From Pseudomonadota bacterium (lineage in GTDB: Bacteria; Pseudomonadota; Gammaproteobacteria; Xanthomonadales; Rhodanobacteraceae): a DNA stretch of 23,052 bases. A program made the translations under genes and the position numbers. The notes beneath the pieces were generated by a model. The model saw only the letters and a program-made list of their open reading frames with translations. It was not told the DNA's origin and ran no database searches. Below are positions 11,542-20,406 of this stretch, piece after piece. The stretch's first letter is position 1. Each line of letters opens with the position of its first letter. Location: assembly GCA_021798675.1 (NCBI GenBank), contig JAJZGE010000001.1, forward strand, positions 1 to 23,052, in the 5' to 3' direction.

Positions 11542-13815
11542 TCATTCCACCACGGCAGGCAGCTTCTCGGCCTCTTCGCAGCTTACCGCGAGCTCGCCGT
11601 CCTTCACGCCCAGCGTCACCTTGCCGCCCTCGGCAAGCTTGCCGAACAGCAGCTCGTCGGCCAGCGCACGCTTCACCTTCTCCTGGATCACCCGCGCCAT
11701 CGGGCGGGCACCCATCTGCGCGTCAAAGCCGTGCTCGGCGAGCCAGCGGCGGGCCTCGGCGTCGACGTCCAGGCTGACGCGCTTGTCGGCCAGTTGGGCT
11801 TCCAGTTCGATCAGGAACTTGTCCACCACGCGCAGGATGTGCTCGAAATCCAGCGCATTGAACTGGATGATCGCATCCAGCCGGTTGCGGAATTCCGGCG
11901 TGAAGCTGCGCCGTATCGTCTCCATCGCGTCGGTGCGGTGGCTCTGCTCGACGAAGCCGATACTGCGCCGGGCCGCCTGCGCCGCACCGGCGTTGGTGGT
12001 CATCACCAGGATCACGTTCTTGAAGTTGGCCTCGCGCCCGTTGGTGTCGGTGAGCACGCCGCGGTCCATCACCTGCAGCAGGATGTTGTAGACGTCGGGG
12101 TGCGCCTTCTCGATCTCATCCAGCAGCAGCACCGCATGCGGGTGCTTGGTGACGGCCTCGGTGAGCAGGCCGCCCTGGTCGAAGCCCACGTAGCCCGGCG
12201 GAGCGCCGACCAGGCGCGACACCGAATGCGCCTCCATGTACTCGGACATGTCGAAGCGGATCATCTCGATGCCGAGCTGCATGGCGAGCTGGCGGGTAAC
12301 CTCGGTCTTGCCCACGCCGGTGGGGCCGGCCAGCAGGAAGGAACCGATCGGCTTGGCCGGATCGGCCAGGCCGGAGCGCGCCATCTTGATCGAGGCGGCC
12401 AGCGCCTCGATGGCGGCGTCCTGCCCGAACACCACCATCTTGAGGTTGCGCTCCAGGTTCTTCAGCACGTCGCGGTCGGAGGCCGAGACCTGCTTGGCCG
12501 GGATCCGCGCCATCTTGGCGACGATGTATTCCACCTCGGGCACGTCGATCCTGCCGGTGCGCTGGTCTTGCGGCAGCAGGCGCTGGCGGGCGCCCGCCTC
12601 GTCGATCACGTCGATGGCCTTGTCCGGCAGCAGGCGGTCGGGAATGTGCTTCACCGACAGGTCCACCGCGGCCTTGAGCGATTCGTTGGTGTAGATGACG
12701 TTGTGGTGCTCCTCGAAGCGCGAGCGCAGCCCCTTGAGGATCTCGATGCTGTCGGCCACCGAGGGTTCCACCACGTCGATCTTCTGGAAGCGCCGTGCCA
12801 GCGCGCGATCCTTCTCGAACACGCCGCGGTATTCCTGGAAGGTGGTCGAGCCGATGCAGCGCAGCTCGCCGGAGGCCAGCAACGGCTTGATCAGGTTGCT
12901 GGCATCCATGGTGCCGCCGGAGGCGGAGCCGGCACCGATGATGGTGTGGATCTCGTCGATGAACAGGATCGCGCCCGGCTGCTTCTTCAGTTGGGCGATC
13001 ACGCCCTTGAGGCGCTTCTCGAAGTCGCCGCGGTACTTGGTGCCGGCCACCAGCGCGCCCAGGTCGAGCGACCAGATGGTGGCGCTTTCGAGCACTTCCG
13101 GCACGTCGCCGTCGACGATGCGCTTGGCCAGCCCCTCGGCCAACGCGGTCTTGCCCACGCCGGCGTCGCCGACGTAGAGCGGGTTGTTCTTGCGCCGGCG
13201 GCACAGCACCTGGATGGTGCGCTCGATCTCGTCGGCGCGACCGATCAGCGGATCGATCTTGCCCTCCAGTGCACGCTCGTTGAGGTTGCTGGCGAACTCG
13301 GCCAGCGGGTTGCCCTTGGCCTCGGCACCCTCCTCGCTCTCGCGCTCGCTACCGCCGGGGATGCCCGTCGACGGCTCGTCGCCCACCTTGGCGATGCCGT
13401 GCGAAATGTAGTTAACCACGTCGAGCCGGGTGATCTCCTGCTGGTGCAGGAAGTACACCGCGTGCGAATCCTTCTCGCCGAAGATCGCCACCAGCACGTT
13501 GGCGCCGGTGACCTCCTTCCGCCCCGAGGACTGCACGTGGTAGACCGCCCGCTGCAGCACGCGCTGGAAGCCCAGGGTCGGCTGGGTATCACGCTCGTCG
13601 CCGTGCGGCAGCACCGGCACGGTCTCCGCGATGATCTTCTCGAGATCGTGGGTGAGCCGCGGCAGGTCCACGCCGCAGGCGCGCAGCGCACCCAGCGCGG
13701 ACTGGTTGGTGGTGAGCGCAAGCAGGAGGTGCTCCACGGTCATGTACTCGTGGCGCTGCTCGCGGGCCTGCTTGTAGCACTGGCCGATGGTGACTTCGAG
13801 ATCCTTGCTGAACAT
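11542..13815 (-). CDS. clpA: ATP-dependent Clp protease ATP-binding subunit ClpA
   Basis: ClpA is the hexameric AAA+ unfoldase that threads substrates into the ClpP protease, including N-degron proteins delivered by ClpS. The 757 residues (E. coli has 758) comprise the ClpS-binding N-domain (about 1-145), an acidic linker (about 150-168), and AAA module D1 with Walker A GDAGVGKT (216-223) and Walker B ILFIDE (283-288). Module D2 has Walker A GPTGVGKT (497-504) and Walker B VLLLDE (562-567), and FRNRLD (642-647) holds an arginine-finger region. The IGF loop (619-621) that docks on ClpP is intact. GGAG lies 9 bp before the ATG. clpS is 64 bp upstream on the same strand. No clpP gene is in the window. 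Confidence 0.98.
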   Translation of the reverse strand: MFSKDLEVTIGQCYKQAREQRHEYMTVEHLLLALTTNQSALGALRACGVDLPRLTHDLEKIIAETVPVLPHGDERDTQPTLGFQRVLQRAVYHVQSSGRKEVTGANVLVAIFGEKDSHAVYFLHQQEITRLDVVNYISHGIAKVGDEPSTGIPGGSERESEEGAEAKGNPLAEFASNLNERALEGKIDPLIGRADEIERTIQVLCRRRKNNPLYVGDAGVGKTALAEGLAKRIVDGDVPEVLESATIWSLDLGALVAGTKYRGDFEKRLKGVIAQLKKQPGAILFIDEIHTIIGAGSASGGTMDASNLIKPLLASGELRCIGSTTFQEYRGVFEKDRALARRFQKIDVVEPSVADSIEILKGLRSRFEEHHNVIYTNESLKAAVDLSVKHIPDRLLPDKAIDVIDEAGARQRLLPQDQRTGRIDVPEVEYIVAKMARIPAKQVSASDRDVLKNLERNLKMVVFGQDAAIEALAASIKMARSGLADPAKPIGSFLLAGPTGVGKTEVTRQLAMQLGIEMIRFDMSEYMEAHSVSRLVGAPPGYVGFDQGGLLTEAVTKHPHAVLLLDEIEKAHPDVYNILLQVMDRGVLTDTNGREANFKNVILVMTTNAGAAQAARRSIGFVEQSHRTDAMETIRRSFTPEFRNRLDAIIQFNALDFEHILRVVDKFLIELEAQLADKRVSLDVDAEARRWLAEHGFDAQMGARPMARVIQEKVKRALADELLFGKLAEGGKVTLGVKDGELAVSCEEAEKLPAVVE

Positions 13816-13879
13816 CCGGACCGTCTCCGTTGCAATGGCGTGGGCGGCGTAACCGCGTTGGGCTACGAAATGGGGGCGC

Positions 13880-14206
13880 TCAGAGCTTTTCCATAGTGCA
13901 CAACAGCGGGTGCTGATGCGAGCGTGAATATTCGTTGACCTGGGTGACCTTGGTCTCGGCCACCTCGCGGGTGAACACGCCGCACACGCCCTTGCCGCGG
14001 GTATGCACGTGCAGCATCACCTGCACCGCACGCTCCTGGTCCAGCCCGAAGAAGCTGCGCAGCACCTCGACCACGAAGTCCATCGGCGTGAAGTCGTCGT
14101 TGAGCAGCACCACCTGGAACAACGGTGGCCGCGCCACCTCCGGCTTGGCGGTGCGCAGTGCCAGGCCGTGGCCGTTTTCGTGTTCGTTTTCTTGTTCGTT
14201 GGCCAT
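13880..14206 (-). CDS. clpS: ATP-dependent Clp protease adaptor ClpS
   Basis: ClpS recognises N-end-rule residues and hands substrates to ClpA. The 108-residue product has the ligand-pocket block [15 protein letters not shown] (about 34-48) and [20 protein letters not shown] (about 67-86), the family signature. The N-terminal tail, whose length matters for ClpS action on ClpA, is unusually rich in Asn, Glu and His ([13 protein letters not shown]); its DNA is a string of TTCGTT/TTCTTG-like hexamers. The ATG at 14206 is chosen because the family core begins 25-30 residues later and the longer upstream frame runs into the divergent promoter region. No clear Shine-Dalgarno is seen. clpS-clpA order is typical. 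Confidence 0.96.
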   Translation of the reverse strand: MANEQENEHENGHGLALRTAKPEVARPPLFQVVLLNDDFTPMDFVVEVLRSFFGLDQERAVQVMLHVHTRGKGVCGVFTREVAETKVTQVNEYSRSHQHPLLCTMEKL

Positions 14207-14233
14207 GATGAGGATGTGGGTTCGACGGTTGCG

Positions 14234-14239
14234 AGTATA
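14234..14239 (-). promoter_or_regulatory. possible -10 element of clpS
   Basis: TATACT on the minus strand (five of six matches) lies 28 bp before the clpS ATG within the 115-bp clpS/nudJ divergent region. No matching -35 hexamer is evident. On the plus side, CACAAT (14288-14293), about 28 bp before the nudJ ATG, could be its -10, also without a -35. Confidence 0.3.
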
Positions 14240-14321
14240 CGCCGCGCCCCTTCCCGGGCTGGCGACGACCGCAGCGGGATGTAATGGCACAATGGCGCCT
14301 TTTCCAGTCCCCTCCCTCCCC

Positions 14322-14807
14322 ATGCCGCTTCCTTCCGCCAACGACGCCGTCTGGCGTCCGCACGTTACCGTGGCCTGCGTGGTCAGCGACGGCGCGCGCT
14401 ATCTGATGGTCGAAGAGGAGGTGAATGGCCGGCTGGCGTACAACCAGCCCGCCGGCCACCTCGAGGACCGCGAGCGGCTGGTCGACGCGGCCGTGCGCGA
14501 GACCCTGGAGGAAACCGGCTGGACGGTGGAGCCGACGCACCTGATCGGCGTGCACCAGTGGCGCAGCACCGAGCACGGCGAGGGCGTGGTCCGCTTCAGC
14601 TTCGCCGCGCGCCCCGTCGGCCACGACCCGGCGCGCCCGCTGGACACCGGCATCCGCCGCGCGCTATGGCTGGATCGCGCCGGGATAGCCGCGCTGGGCG
14701 AACGCCTGCGCAGTCCGCTGGTACTGGCCAGCATCGACGCCTGGCTCGCCGGGGCACGCTTTCCGCTGGACGCGCTGCATGCGTGGCCGCCGGGCGCCGC
14801 GCCATGA
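14322..14807 (+). CDS. nudJ: NudJ-type Nudix phosphatase
   Basis: NudJ hydrolyses nucleoside tri- and diphosphates and thiamine (hydroxymethylpyrimidine) pyrophosphates in E. coli; substrate here is inferred. The 161-residue protein begins with the family start (PHVTVACVV at about 13-21), then [18 protein letters not shown]. The Nudix box is at about 46-68 (Gly-x5-Glu-x7-Arg-Glu-x2-Glu-Glu-x-Gly), with the metal-binding REXXEE intact as RETLEE. The start at 14322 suits the family N-terminus; an in-frame ATG at 14292 would add ten residues ([10 protein letters not shown]) and overlaps a possible -10, so it is less likely. The stop overlaps mnmA (ATGA), and nudJ-mnmA-hflD is the E. coli order, which supports the NudJ assignment. 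Confidence 0.88.
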   Translation: MPLPSANDAVWRPHVTVACVVSDGARYLMVEEEVNGRLAYNQPAGHLEDRERLVDAAVRETLEETGWTVEPTHLIGVHQWRSTEHGEGVVRFSFAARPVGHDPARPLDTGIRRALWLDRAGIAALGERLRSPLVLASIDAWLAGARFPLDALHAWPPGAAP

Positions 14808-15916
14808 GGGTGATGCTGGGCATTTCCGGCGGCGTCGACTCCTCGGTGGCGGCGCTGCTGCTCAAGCAAGCCGGGCATGCGGTCGATGGCATGTTCATGC
14901 AGAACTGGGAAGAGGACGACCGCTCCGGCCCCTGCACCGCCGACGCCGACCGCAAGGACGCCGTGGCGGTGTGCGGCCGGCTGGGCATACCGTTCCACGC
15001 GCGCAATTTTGCCGCCGAATACTGGGACGGCGTGTTCGAGCACTTTCTCGCCGAATACCGCGCCGGGCGCACGCCCAACCCGGACGTGCTGTGCAACCGC
15101 GAGATCAAGTTCAAGGCCTTCCTGGACGAATCGCGCGCGCTGGGCGCCGAAAAGATCGCCACCGGCCACTACGCCCGCGTGGGTTGCGTGGATGGCGAAT
15201 ACCGCCTGCTGCGCGCGGTGGACGCGGCCAAGGACCAGACCTATTTCCTGCATGCGCTGGGCCAGGCGCAGCTCGCCGCCACGCTGTTCCCGGTCGGCGA
15301 GATCGAGAAGTCGCGGGTACGCGAACTGGCGCAGGCCGCCAACCTGCCCACCCACGCCAAGAAGGATTCCACCGGCATCTGCTTCATCGGCGAGCGCGAT
15401 TTCCGCAGCTTCCTGGCGCAATACATCCCGGCCCGCCCCGGCGAGATGCGCACGCCGGAAGGCACGCTGATCGGCGAGCACCAGGGCGCGATGTATTACA
15501 CACTGGGCCAACGCAACGGCCTGGGGATAGGCGGACGCCACGGCGCCAGCGGCGAGCCGTGGTACGTGGTGGGCAAGGACGTGCCCGCCAACGTGCTGTA
15601 CGTGGCGCAGGGCAACGCCAACCGCTGGCTGGATTCGCGCAGGCTGCGCAGCGAGGCGCCGACCTGGGTGGCCGGCCATGCACCCGCTGAGCGCTTCCGC
15701 TGCACCGCCAAGACCCGCTACCGCCAGACCGACCAGGCTTGCGAGGTGCGCGTGCTGGAGGACGGACTCGAGGTCCGCTTCGACACCCCGCAGCGCGCGG
15801 TGACACCGGGCCAGTCGGTGGTGCTCTACGACGGCGAGGCCTGCCTTGGCGGCGCGGTGATCGCCGCCACCGACGCGCCCTTCGGCGGCCTGCCCCAAAC
15901 CCACGACGAGAATTGA
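14804..15916 (+). CDS. mnmA: tRNA-specific 2-thiouridylase MnmA
   Basis: MnmA uses ATP to activate U34 of tRNA Lys, Glu and Gln and installs the 2-thio group relayed through the Tus proteins. The 370 residues show the PP-loop [15 protein letters not shown] (6-20), the tRNA-type motif NWEEDD (34-39), the first catalytic Cys97 in [18 protein letters not shown] (119-126), the persulfide Cys193 in [12 protein letters not shown], and [17 protein letters not shown] in the central region, ending with a C-terminal beta-barrel. The start overlaps nudJ by 4 bp. hflD begins a few bases after the stop. Together with truD the window holds two unrelated tRNA-modifying enzymes. Confidence 0.97.
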   Translation: MRVMLGISGGVDSSVAALLLKQAGHAVDGMFMQNWEEDDRSGPCTADADRKDAVAVCGRLGIPFHARNFAAEYWDGVFEHFLAEYRAGRTPNPDVLCNREIKFKAFLDESRALGAEKIATGHYARVGCVDGEYRLLRAVDAAKDQTYFLHALGQAQLAATLFPVGEIEKSRVRELAQAANLPTHAKKDSTGICFIGERDFRSFLAQYIPARPGEMRTPEGTLIGEHQGAMYYTLGQRNGLGIGGRHGASGEPWYVVGKDVPANVLYVAQGNANRWLDSRRLRSEAPTWVAGHAPAERFRCTAKTRYRQTDQACEVRVLEDGLEVRFDTPQRAVTPGQSVVLYDGEACLGGAVIAATDAPFGGLPQTHDEN

Positions 15917-15936
15917 CGGTGCTTGACGCTTTTGCG

Positions 15937-16560
15937 ATGAACGAGGAACGCGTGCTGGCGCTCGCCGGCATCTACCAGGCCTGCGCGCTGGCGCAGCAGC
16001 TGGCCAACCAGGGCCGCTGCGACGAAACCGCGATGGACGCCGGCATCGCCAGCGTATTCCGCATCGACGCGCCCTCGGTGGTGGGCGTCTACGGCAACAT
16101 CGCCAGCGTGCGACTGGGCCTGCGCACGCTGGTGTCGCAGCTGGACGAAAGCAGCGACGACATGGCGGTAACGCGTATGGCGATGACCGTGATGCGGCTG
16201 GAGCGCACCCTGTCCAGGCACCCGCAACTGCTCGACCGCCTGCAACAGGGCATCCGCGCCGCGCAGCGGCAGGCCGAGCATTTCGGCCAGGGTTCCAGCC
16301 AGGTCACCGCGCGGCTGGCGGAGCTCTACGCATCCACGCTGTCCACCCTGCGCCCGCGCGTGATGGTCAACGGCAGCCCGCAATACCTGCAGCAACCCGC
16401 CATCGTCGAGAAGTTGCGCAGCAACCTGCTCGCGGCGGTGCGCTCGGCGGTGCTGTGGCGCCAGCTCGGCGGCCGCCAGTGGCAACTGCTGCTGTTCCGC
16501 AGGCAATGCAGCATGCTGGCGCGGGGACTGCTCACCGGCTCCACGCTGGGCGGGCGTTAA
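15937..16560 (+). CDS. hflD: HflD homologue (high frequency lysogenization protein)
   Basis: HflD is a mostly helical, membrane-associated protein; in E. coli it binds phage lambda CII and its native role is unclear. The 207-residue product contains RVLALAGIYQACALAQQLANQG, LRLGLRTLVSQLD-like helices, RLERTLSRHPQLLDRL, and a C-terminal block VNGSPQYLQQPAIVEKLRSN and SAVLWRQLGGRQWQLLLFRR, aligning along the whole length with E. coli HflD (213 residues). The ATG at 15937 fits the family start; a GTG at 15919, two bases after the mnmA stop, would add six residues and is possible. purB, which usually follows hflD in E. coli, is absent. Its TAA shares TTAA with the stop of the convergent LysR gene, with no terminator between. 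Confidence 0.9.
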   Translation: MNEERVLALAGIYQACALAQQLANQGRCDETAMDAGIASVFRIDAPSVVGVYGNIASVRLGLRTLVSQLDESSDDMAVTRMAMTVMRLERTLSRHPQLLDRLQQGIRAAQRQAEHFGQGSSQVTARLAELYASTLSTLRPRVMVNGSPQYLQQPAIVEKLRSNLLAAVRSAVLWRQLGGRQWQLLLFRRQCSMLARGLLTGSTLGGR

Positions 16561-17450
16561 CCCGCGAGCTTCAACCCGGGCAACTGTTTCGCCAACGCGC
16601 GCAGCAACTTGGCGAAAGCCGCAAGATCGGCGCCCCACGGCGTAGCCTCGCGCCAGTACAGCGCGATCTCGCGCCCCTGCGCCTGGCCCTTGATCCTGGC
16701 CAGCACGATATCCGGCTTGGACGCCAGCCGTTCGTGCGCCAGCGCCGGCACCAGCGCGTGGCCGCCGCGCAGGCTGACCAGGGCGGCCAGGCTTTCCAGG
16801 CTCACGTCCTGCACGTGGCCGTCGCCGTCGGCGTGGCTCTCTGCCATCCGGATCGCGTCGGCCTTTTCCAGTTGCTCCAATGCCACGCTGCGCCGGCCAG
16901 CCAGCGGGTGATCGGCGCGCAGCATCGCCTCCCAGGGCTCGAAGAACAGCGGCCGCATCGCGATGCCGCTGGCCAGCGGCGCGAGCGGCGCCAGCACGGC
17001 ATCCAGCTCCGCCTCGTGCAGGCGGCGCAGCAGGCCGCGCGGCTTGCCCTCGGAAATGCCCAGCCGCACGCCCGGAAAATGCTGTGGAAAAGGCGCGATC
17101 AGATGCGGCAACAGATAGGGGCCCAGCGAGGCCGGCACGCCGAGGCGCAGCTCGCCGCCGAAGGCGACCGCGCCGGCGCGCGCGGTCTGCTGCAGCAGTT
17201 CCGCCGCGGCGATCACGGCATCGATGCGCTCCAGCAAGCGGTGGCCGCCCGCCGTCGGCACCACCTTGCGCCCGCCGCGTTCGAACAGCGGCGCGCCCAG
17301 CGCCTGCTCCACCTTCTGCACCTGGTGCGACAGCCCCGACGGACTGATGTGCATGGCCCGCGCTGCGCTGTTGAAACTGCCGTGGCGGTGCACCGCCTGC
17401 ACCATCATCAGGTCGCGCAACGAGACCGCCGAAATGTGGGAGGAGATCAT
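16557..17450 (-). CDS. LysR-family regulator, OxyR-like but without cysteines
   Basis: A 297-residue LysR-type DNA-binding regulator. The winged helix-turn-helix is at about 11-70 (SFNSAARAMHISPSGLSHQVQ, then LGAPLFERGGRKVVPTAGG). The effector domain resembles OxyR: LRLGVPASLGPYLLPHLI, SLESLAALVSLRGGHALVPALA and GREIALYWREATPW. The protein contains no cysteine; the OxyR redox loop with its two cysteines is replaced by a shorter ESHADGDGHVQD (204-215). It therefore should not sense peroxide by the OxyR disulfide, and its ligand is unknown. ATG 17450 is chosen because AGG lies 7 bp upstream; ATG 17474 is possible, but a TATGCT box at 17481-17486 would make that start leaderless. It follows the acnB terminator closely. 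Confidence 0.85.
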   Translation of the reverse strand: MISSHISAVSLRDLMMVQAVHRHGSFNSAARAMHISPSGLSHQVQKVEQALGAPLFERGGRKVVPTAGGHRLLERIDAVIAAAELLQQTARAGAVAFGGELRLGVPASLGPYLLPHLIAPFPQHFPGVRLGISEGKPRGLLRRLHEAELDAVLAPLAPLASGIAMRPLFFEPWEAMLRADHPLAGRRSVALEQLEKADAIRMAESHADGDGHVQDVSLESLAALVSLRGGHALVPALAHERLASKPDIVLARIKGQAQGREIALYWREATPWGADLAAFAKLLRALAKQLPGLKLAG

Positions 17451-17490
17451 CCGAGCGCCTGTGGTTGTCGCCATGCGCGAAGCATAAACG

Positions 17491-17519
17491 ACGAAGCCCG
17501 GCGCGCGGCCGGGCTTCGT
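17491..17519 (-). terminator. acnB intrinsic terminator
   Basis: A perfect 12-bp stem, ACGAAGCCCGGC (17491-17502) and GCCGGGCTTCGT (17508-17519), closes a GCGCG loop. On the minus strand it is followed by CGTTTATGC, a short T-tract. It lies 39 bp after the acnB stop and only 17 bp before the upstream candidate start of the LysR gene, so it separates two genes of the same strand. Confidence 0.85.
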
Positions 17520-17557
17520 TTCCTGCAAGCCTTCCCGTCGGACGGGACAAGCCCGGC

Positions 17558-20149
17558 TTACGCCGCGACGGTGTCCGCGACTTCCTTGTAGTCCTGGATC
17601 TGGTCGAAGTTCATATAGCGGTAGATCTTCTCGCCGTTGGCGTTGATCACGCCGATGTCCGCCATGTACTCGTCCTTGGTCGGGATACGGCCGAGGCGCG
17701 AGCAGATCGCGGCGAGTTCCGCCGAGCCCAGGTACACGTTGGAGTTCTTGCCCAGGCGGTTGGGGAAGTTGCGGGTGGAGGTGGAGAACACCGTGGCGCC
17801 CTCCTTCACCTGCGCCTGGTTGCCCATGCACAACGAGCAGCCCGGCATCTCCATGCGCGCGCCGGCGGTACCGAAGGTGCCGTAGACGCCCTCGTTGGTC
17901 AGCTCGCTGGCGTCCATCTTGGTCGGCGGTGCCACCCACAGGCGGGTCGGGATGTCGCGCTTGCCTTCCAGCAGCTTGGCCGCGGCGCGGAAGTGGCCGA
18001 TGTTGGTCATGCACGAACCGATGAACACCTCGTCGATGGCAGCGCCGGCCACGTCGCTGAGCGTCTTCACGTCGTCCGGGTCGTTCGGGCAGGCCACGAT
18101 GGGCTCGTGCACGTCGGCCAGGTCGATCTCGATCACGGCGGCGTATTCGGCGTCGGCATCGCGTTCCAGCAGCTGCGGGTTGGCCAGCCACGCCTCCATC
18201 GCCTTGATGCGGCGCTGCAGGCTGCGGGCGTCCTTGTAGCCCTGGGCGATCATCACCTTGAGCAGGGTGATGTTGCTGTTCATGTATTCGATGATCGGCG
18301 CCTTGTCGAGGTGTACCGTGCAGCCGGCGGCGGAGCGCTCGGCGGACGCGTCAGACAGCTCGAATGCCTGTTCCACCTTGAGGTTCGGCAGGCCTTCGAT
18401 TTCCAGGATGCGGCCCGAGAAGATGTTCTTCTTGCCCTGCTTGGCGACGGTCAGCAGGCCCTGCTTGATCGCGTACAGCGGGATCGCGTTGACCAGGTCG
18501 CGCAGGGTGACGCCCGGCTGCAGCTCGCCCTTGAAGCGCACCAGCACCGACTCGGGCATGTCCAGCGGCATCACGCCGGTGGCGGCCGCGAAGGCCACCA
18601 GGCCGGAGCCGGCCGGGAACGAGATGCCGATCGGGAAACGCGTGTGGCTGTCGCCGCCGGTGCCGACGGTGTCGGGCAGCAGCATGCGGTTGAGCCAGGA
18701 ATGGATCACGCCGTCGCCCGGGCGCAGCGAGATGCCGCCGCGGGTGCTGATGAATTCCGGCAGCGTGTGGTGGGTCTTCACGTCCACCGGCTTCGGGTAG
18801 GCGGCGGTGTGGCAGAACGACTGCATCACCAGGTCAGCCGAGAAGCCCAGGCAGGCCAGGTCCTTCAGCTCGTCGCGGGTCATCGGACCGGTGGTGTCCT
18901 GCGAACCCACCGAGGTCATCTTCGGCTCGCAATAGGTGCCAGGGCGCACGCCCTGGCCTTCCGGCAGACCGACCGCGCGGCCGACCATCTTCTGCGCCAG
19001 CGTGTAGCCCTTGCCGGTATCGGCCGGCTGCTGCGGCAGGCGGAACAGGGTGGAGACCGGCAGGCCCAGCGCCTCGCGCGCCTTGGCGGTGAGGCCGCGG
19101 CCGATGATCAGGGGGATGCGGCCGCCGGCGCGCACTTCGTCGAACAGCACGTCGGACTTGACCTGGAACTCGGCGATCACTTCGCCGTTCTTCAGCGCCT
19201 TGCCTTCGTACGGACGCAGCTCGACGACGTCGCCCATCTCCATCTTCGAGACGTCCAGCTCGATCGGCAGCGCGCCGGCGTCTTCCATCGTGTTGTAGAA
19301 GATCGGGGCGATCTTGCTGCCCAGGCAGACGCCGCCGAAGCGCTTGTTTGGGATGAAGGGGATGTCCTCGCCGGTCCACCACAGCACCGAGTTGGTCGCC
19401 GACTTGCGGCTGGAGCCGGTGCCGACCACGTCGCCCACGTAGGCGACCAGGTGGCCCTGCCTGGCCAGATCCTGGATCAGCTGGATCGGGCCGCGCTTGC
19501 CGTCTTCCTCCGGCTGGAACGGTGCGCCATCGCGCTTGTTCTTCAGCATGGCCAGCGCGTGCAGCGGGATGTCCGGGCGCGTGGTGGCATCCGGCGCCGG
19601 CGACAGGTCGTCGGTGTTGGTCTCGCCCGGCACCTTGAACACGGTGATGGTCAGGCTCTGCGGCACTTCGGGCTTGCTGGTGAACCATTCGGCGTCGGCC
19701 CAGCTCTGCAGCACGGCCTTGGCATTGGCATTGCCCTTGTCCGCCTTCTCCTTCACGTCGTGGAAGGCGTCGAACATCAGCAGGGTGTGCTTGAGCGCGT
19801 TGGCGGCGACGGTGCCGACCTGCGCATCGTCGAGCAGCTCGATCAGCGGGTGGATGTTGTAGCCGCCGAGCATGGTGCCCAGCAGTTCGGTGGCCTTCTC
19901 GCGCGAGATCAGGGTGCAGCGTTCGGTGCCGAACGCCACCGCCGCGAGGTAGGAGGCCTTGACCTTGGCCGCGTCGTCCACGCCGGCCGGCACGCGGTTC
20001 GCGATCAGGTCGAACAGGAACGCTTCCTCGCCGGCCGGCGGGCTCTTCAGCAGCTCCACCAGCTCGGCGGTCTGCGCGGCCGACAGCGGCAGCGGCGGGA
20101 TGCCCAGCGCGGCGCGCTCGGCAGCATGTTGGCGATAGGCGGTAAGCAT
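17558..20149 (-). CDS. acnB: aconitate hydratase B / 2-methylisocitrate dehydratase
   Basis: AcnB isomerises citrate and isocitrate in the TCA cycle, and in related bacteria also dehydrates in the methylcitrate cycle. The 863 residues align end to end with E. coli AcnB (865). The N-terminal HEAT-like domain (about 1-160, [20 protein letters not shown]) comes first in AcnB-type proteins. [17 protein letters not shown] and [19 protein letters not shown] mark the swivel domain, followed by [17 protein letters not shown] and [19 protein letters not shown]. The cluster ligands are Cys713 (FIGSCMTN), Cys771 and Cys774 (GCSLCMGNQ). The ATG at 20149 has AGGA about 9 bp upstream; 14 further in-frame codons upstream are not supported by the family. 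A perfect 18-bp palindrome lies 31 bp upstream. acnA is divergent. Confidence 0.98.
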   Translation of the reverse strand: MLTAYRQHAAERAALGIPPLPLSAAQTAELVELLKSPPAGEEAFLFDLIANRVPAGVDDAAKVKASYLAAVAFGTERCTLISREKATELLGTMLGGYNIHPLIELLDDAQVGTVAANALKHTLLMFDAFHDVKEKADKGNANAKAVLQSWADAEWFTSKPEVPQSLTITVFKVPGETNTDDLSPAPDATTRPDIPLHALAMLKNKRDGAPFQPEEDGKRGPIQLIQDLARQGHLVAYVGDVVGTGSSRKSATNSVLWWTGEDIPFIPNKRFGGVCLGSKIAPIFYNTMEDAGALPIELDVSKMEMGDVVELRPYEGKALKNGEVIAEFQVKSDVLFDEVRAGGRIPLIIGRGLTAKAREALGLPVSTLFRLPQQPADTGKGYTLAQKMVGRAVGLPEGQGVRPGTYCEPKMTSVGSQDTTGPMTRDELKDLACLGFSADLVMQSFCHTAAYPKPVDVKTHHTLPEFISTRGGISLRPGDGVIHSWLNRMLLPDTVGTGGDSHTRFPIGISFPAGSGLVAFAAATGVMPLDMPESVLVRFKGELQPGVTLRDLVNAIPLYAIKQGLLTVAKQGKKNIFSGRILEIEGLPNLKVEQAFELSDASAERSAAGCTVHLDKAPIIEYMNSNITLLKVMIAQGYKDARSLQRRIKAMEAWLANPQLLERDADAEYAAVIEIDLADVHEPIVACPNDPDDVKTLSDVAGAAIDEVFIGSCMTNIGHFRAAAKLLEGKRDIPTRLWVAPPTKMDASELTNEGVYGTFGTAGARMEMPGCSLCMGNQAQVKEGATVFSTSTRNFPNRLGKNSNVYLGSAELAAICSRLGRIPTKDEYMADIGVINANGEKIYRYMNFDQIQDYKEVADTVAA

Positions 20150-20179
20150 GTGGCTCGTCCTGTGGCGGGGATGGGCGGC

Positions 20180-20197
20180 TCCCCTGTGCACAGGGGA
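20180..20197. promoter_or_regulatory. perfect 18-bp palindrome in the acnB leader region
   Basis: TCCCCTGTGCACAGGGGA reads the same on both strands. It lies 30 bp before the acnB start and could act as an operator in DNA or as a 7-bp hairpin with a UGCA loop in acnB mRNA. Which is not determined. Confidence 0.7.
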
Positions 20198-20215
20198 ACG
20201 TAGCGGGGCGTGGAT

Positions 20216-20335
20216 CGCCGGTACCGGCGCGATCGAGCGCTTCTTTCAGCCGGCAATTTTGCCAGCCGTGCGACATGCCCAGCAACGGAAACGTGTTTCC
20301 GGCTGCGTTCGATATCGTGCAAGGCGGCCTTGCAC
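20216..20335. promoter_or_regulatory. cluster of four further dyads between acnB and acnA
   Basis: Within the 257-bp divergent region (20150-20406) there are, after the 18-bp palindrome: CGCCGGTACCGGCG (20216-20229, perfect palindrome), GGCAA-TT-TTGCC (20252-20263), GGAAAC-GT-GTTTCC (20287-20300) and GTGCAAGGC-G-GCCTTGCAC (20317-20335). No strong promoter hexamers stand out; a weak minus-strand pair TTGCTG / CAAAAT (-10 at 20256-20261) would place acnB's -10 on the third dyad. No gene is seen in this region. Confidence 0.6.
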
Positions 20336-20406
20336 TGCCGCTCACGTTCGAAGGCGTAGGATTCCCGCCGTTCCCGTCGCCAGATCCGATCCACAGGAGT
20401 CAAGCC

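Noticed and set aside
11731..13896. A 721-codon plus-strand open frame and shorter ones nearby.
   Set aside because: They are antisense to clpA, which is full length with all motifs; the composition is that of shadow frames.
14292..14321. An earlier nudJ start at 14292 adding [10 protein letters not shown].
   Set aside because: The family N-terminus fits 14322, and the earlier ATG overlaps a possible -10 element.
14399..15904. A 501-codon minus-strand open frame.
   Set aside because: It is antisense to nudJ and mnmA, both intact with catalytic motifs.
20180..20197. A classical iron-responsive element in the acnB leader.
   Set aside because: The hairpin lacks the CAGUGN loop and the bulged C; only a generic palindrome is present.
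17465..20203. A 912-codon open frame on the plus strand.
   Set aside because: It is exactly antisense to acnB. Its translation is rich in Val, Leu, His, Arg and Gln with no family motif, as expected for the mirror of a high-GC gene.
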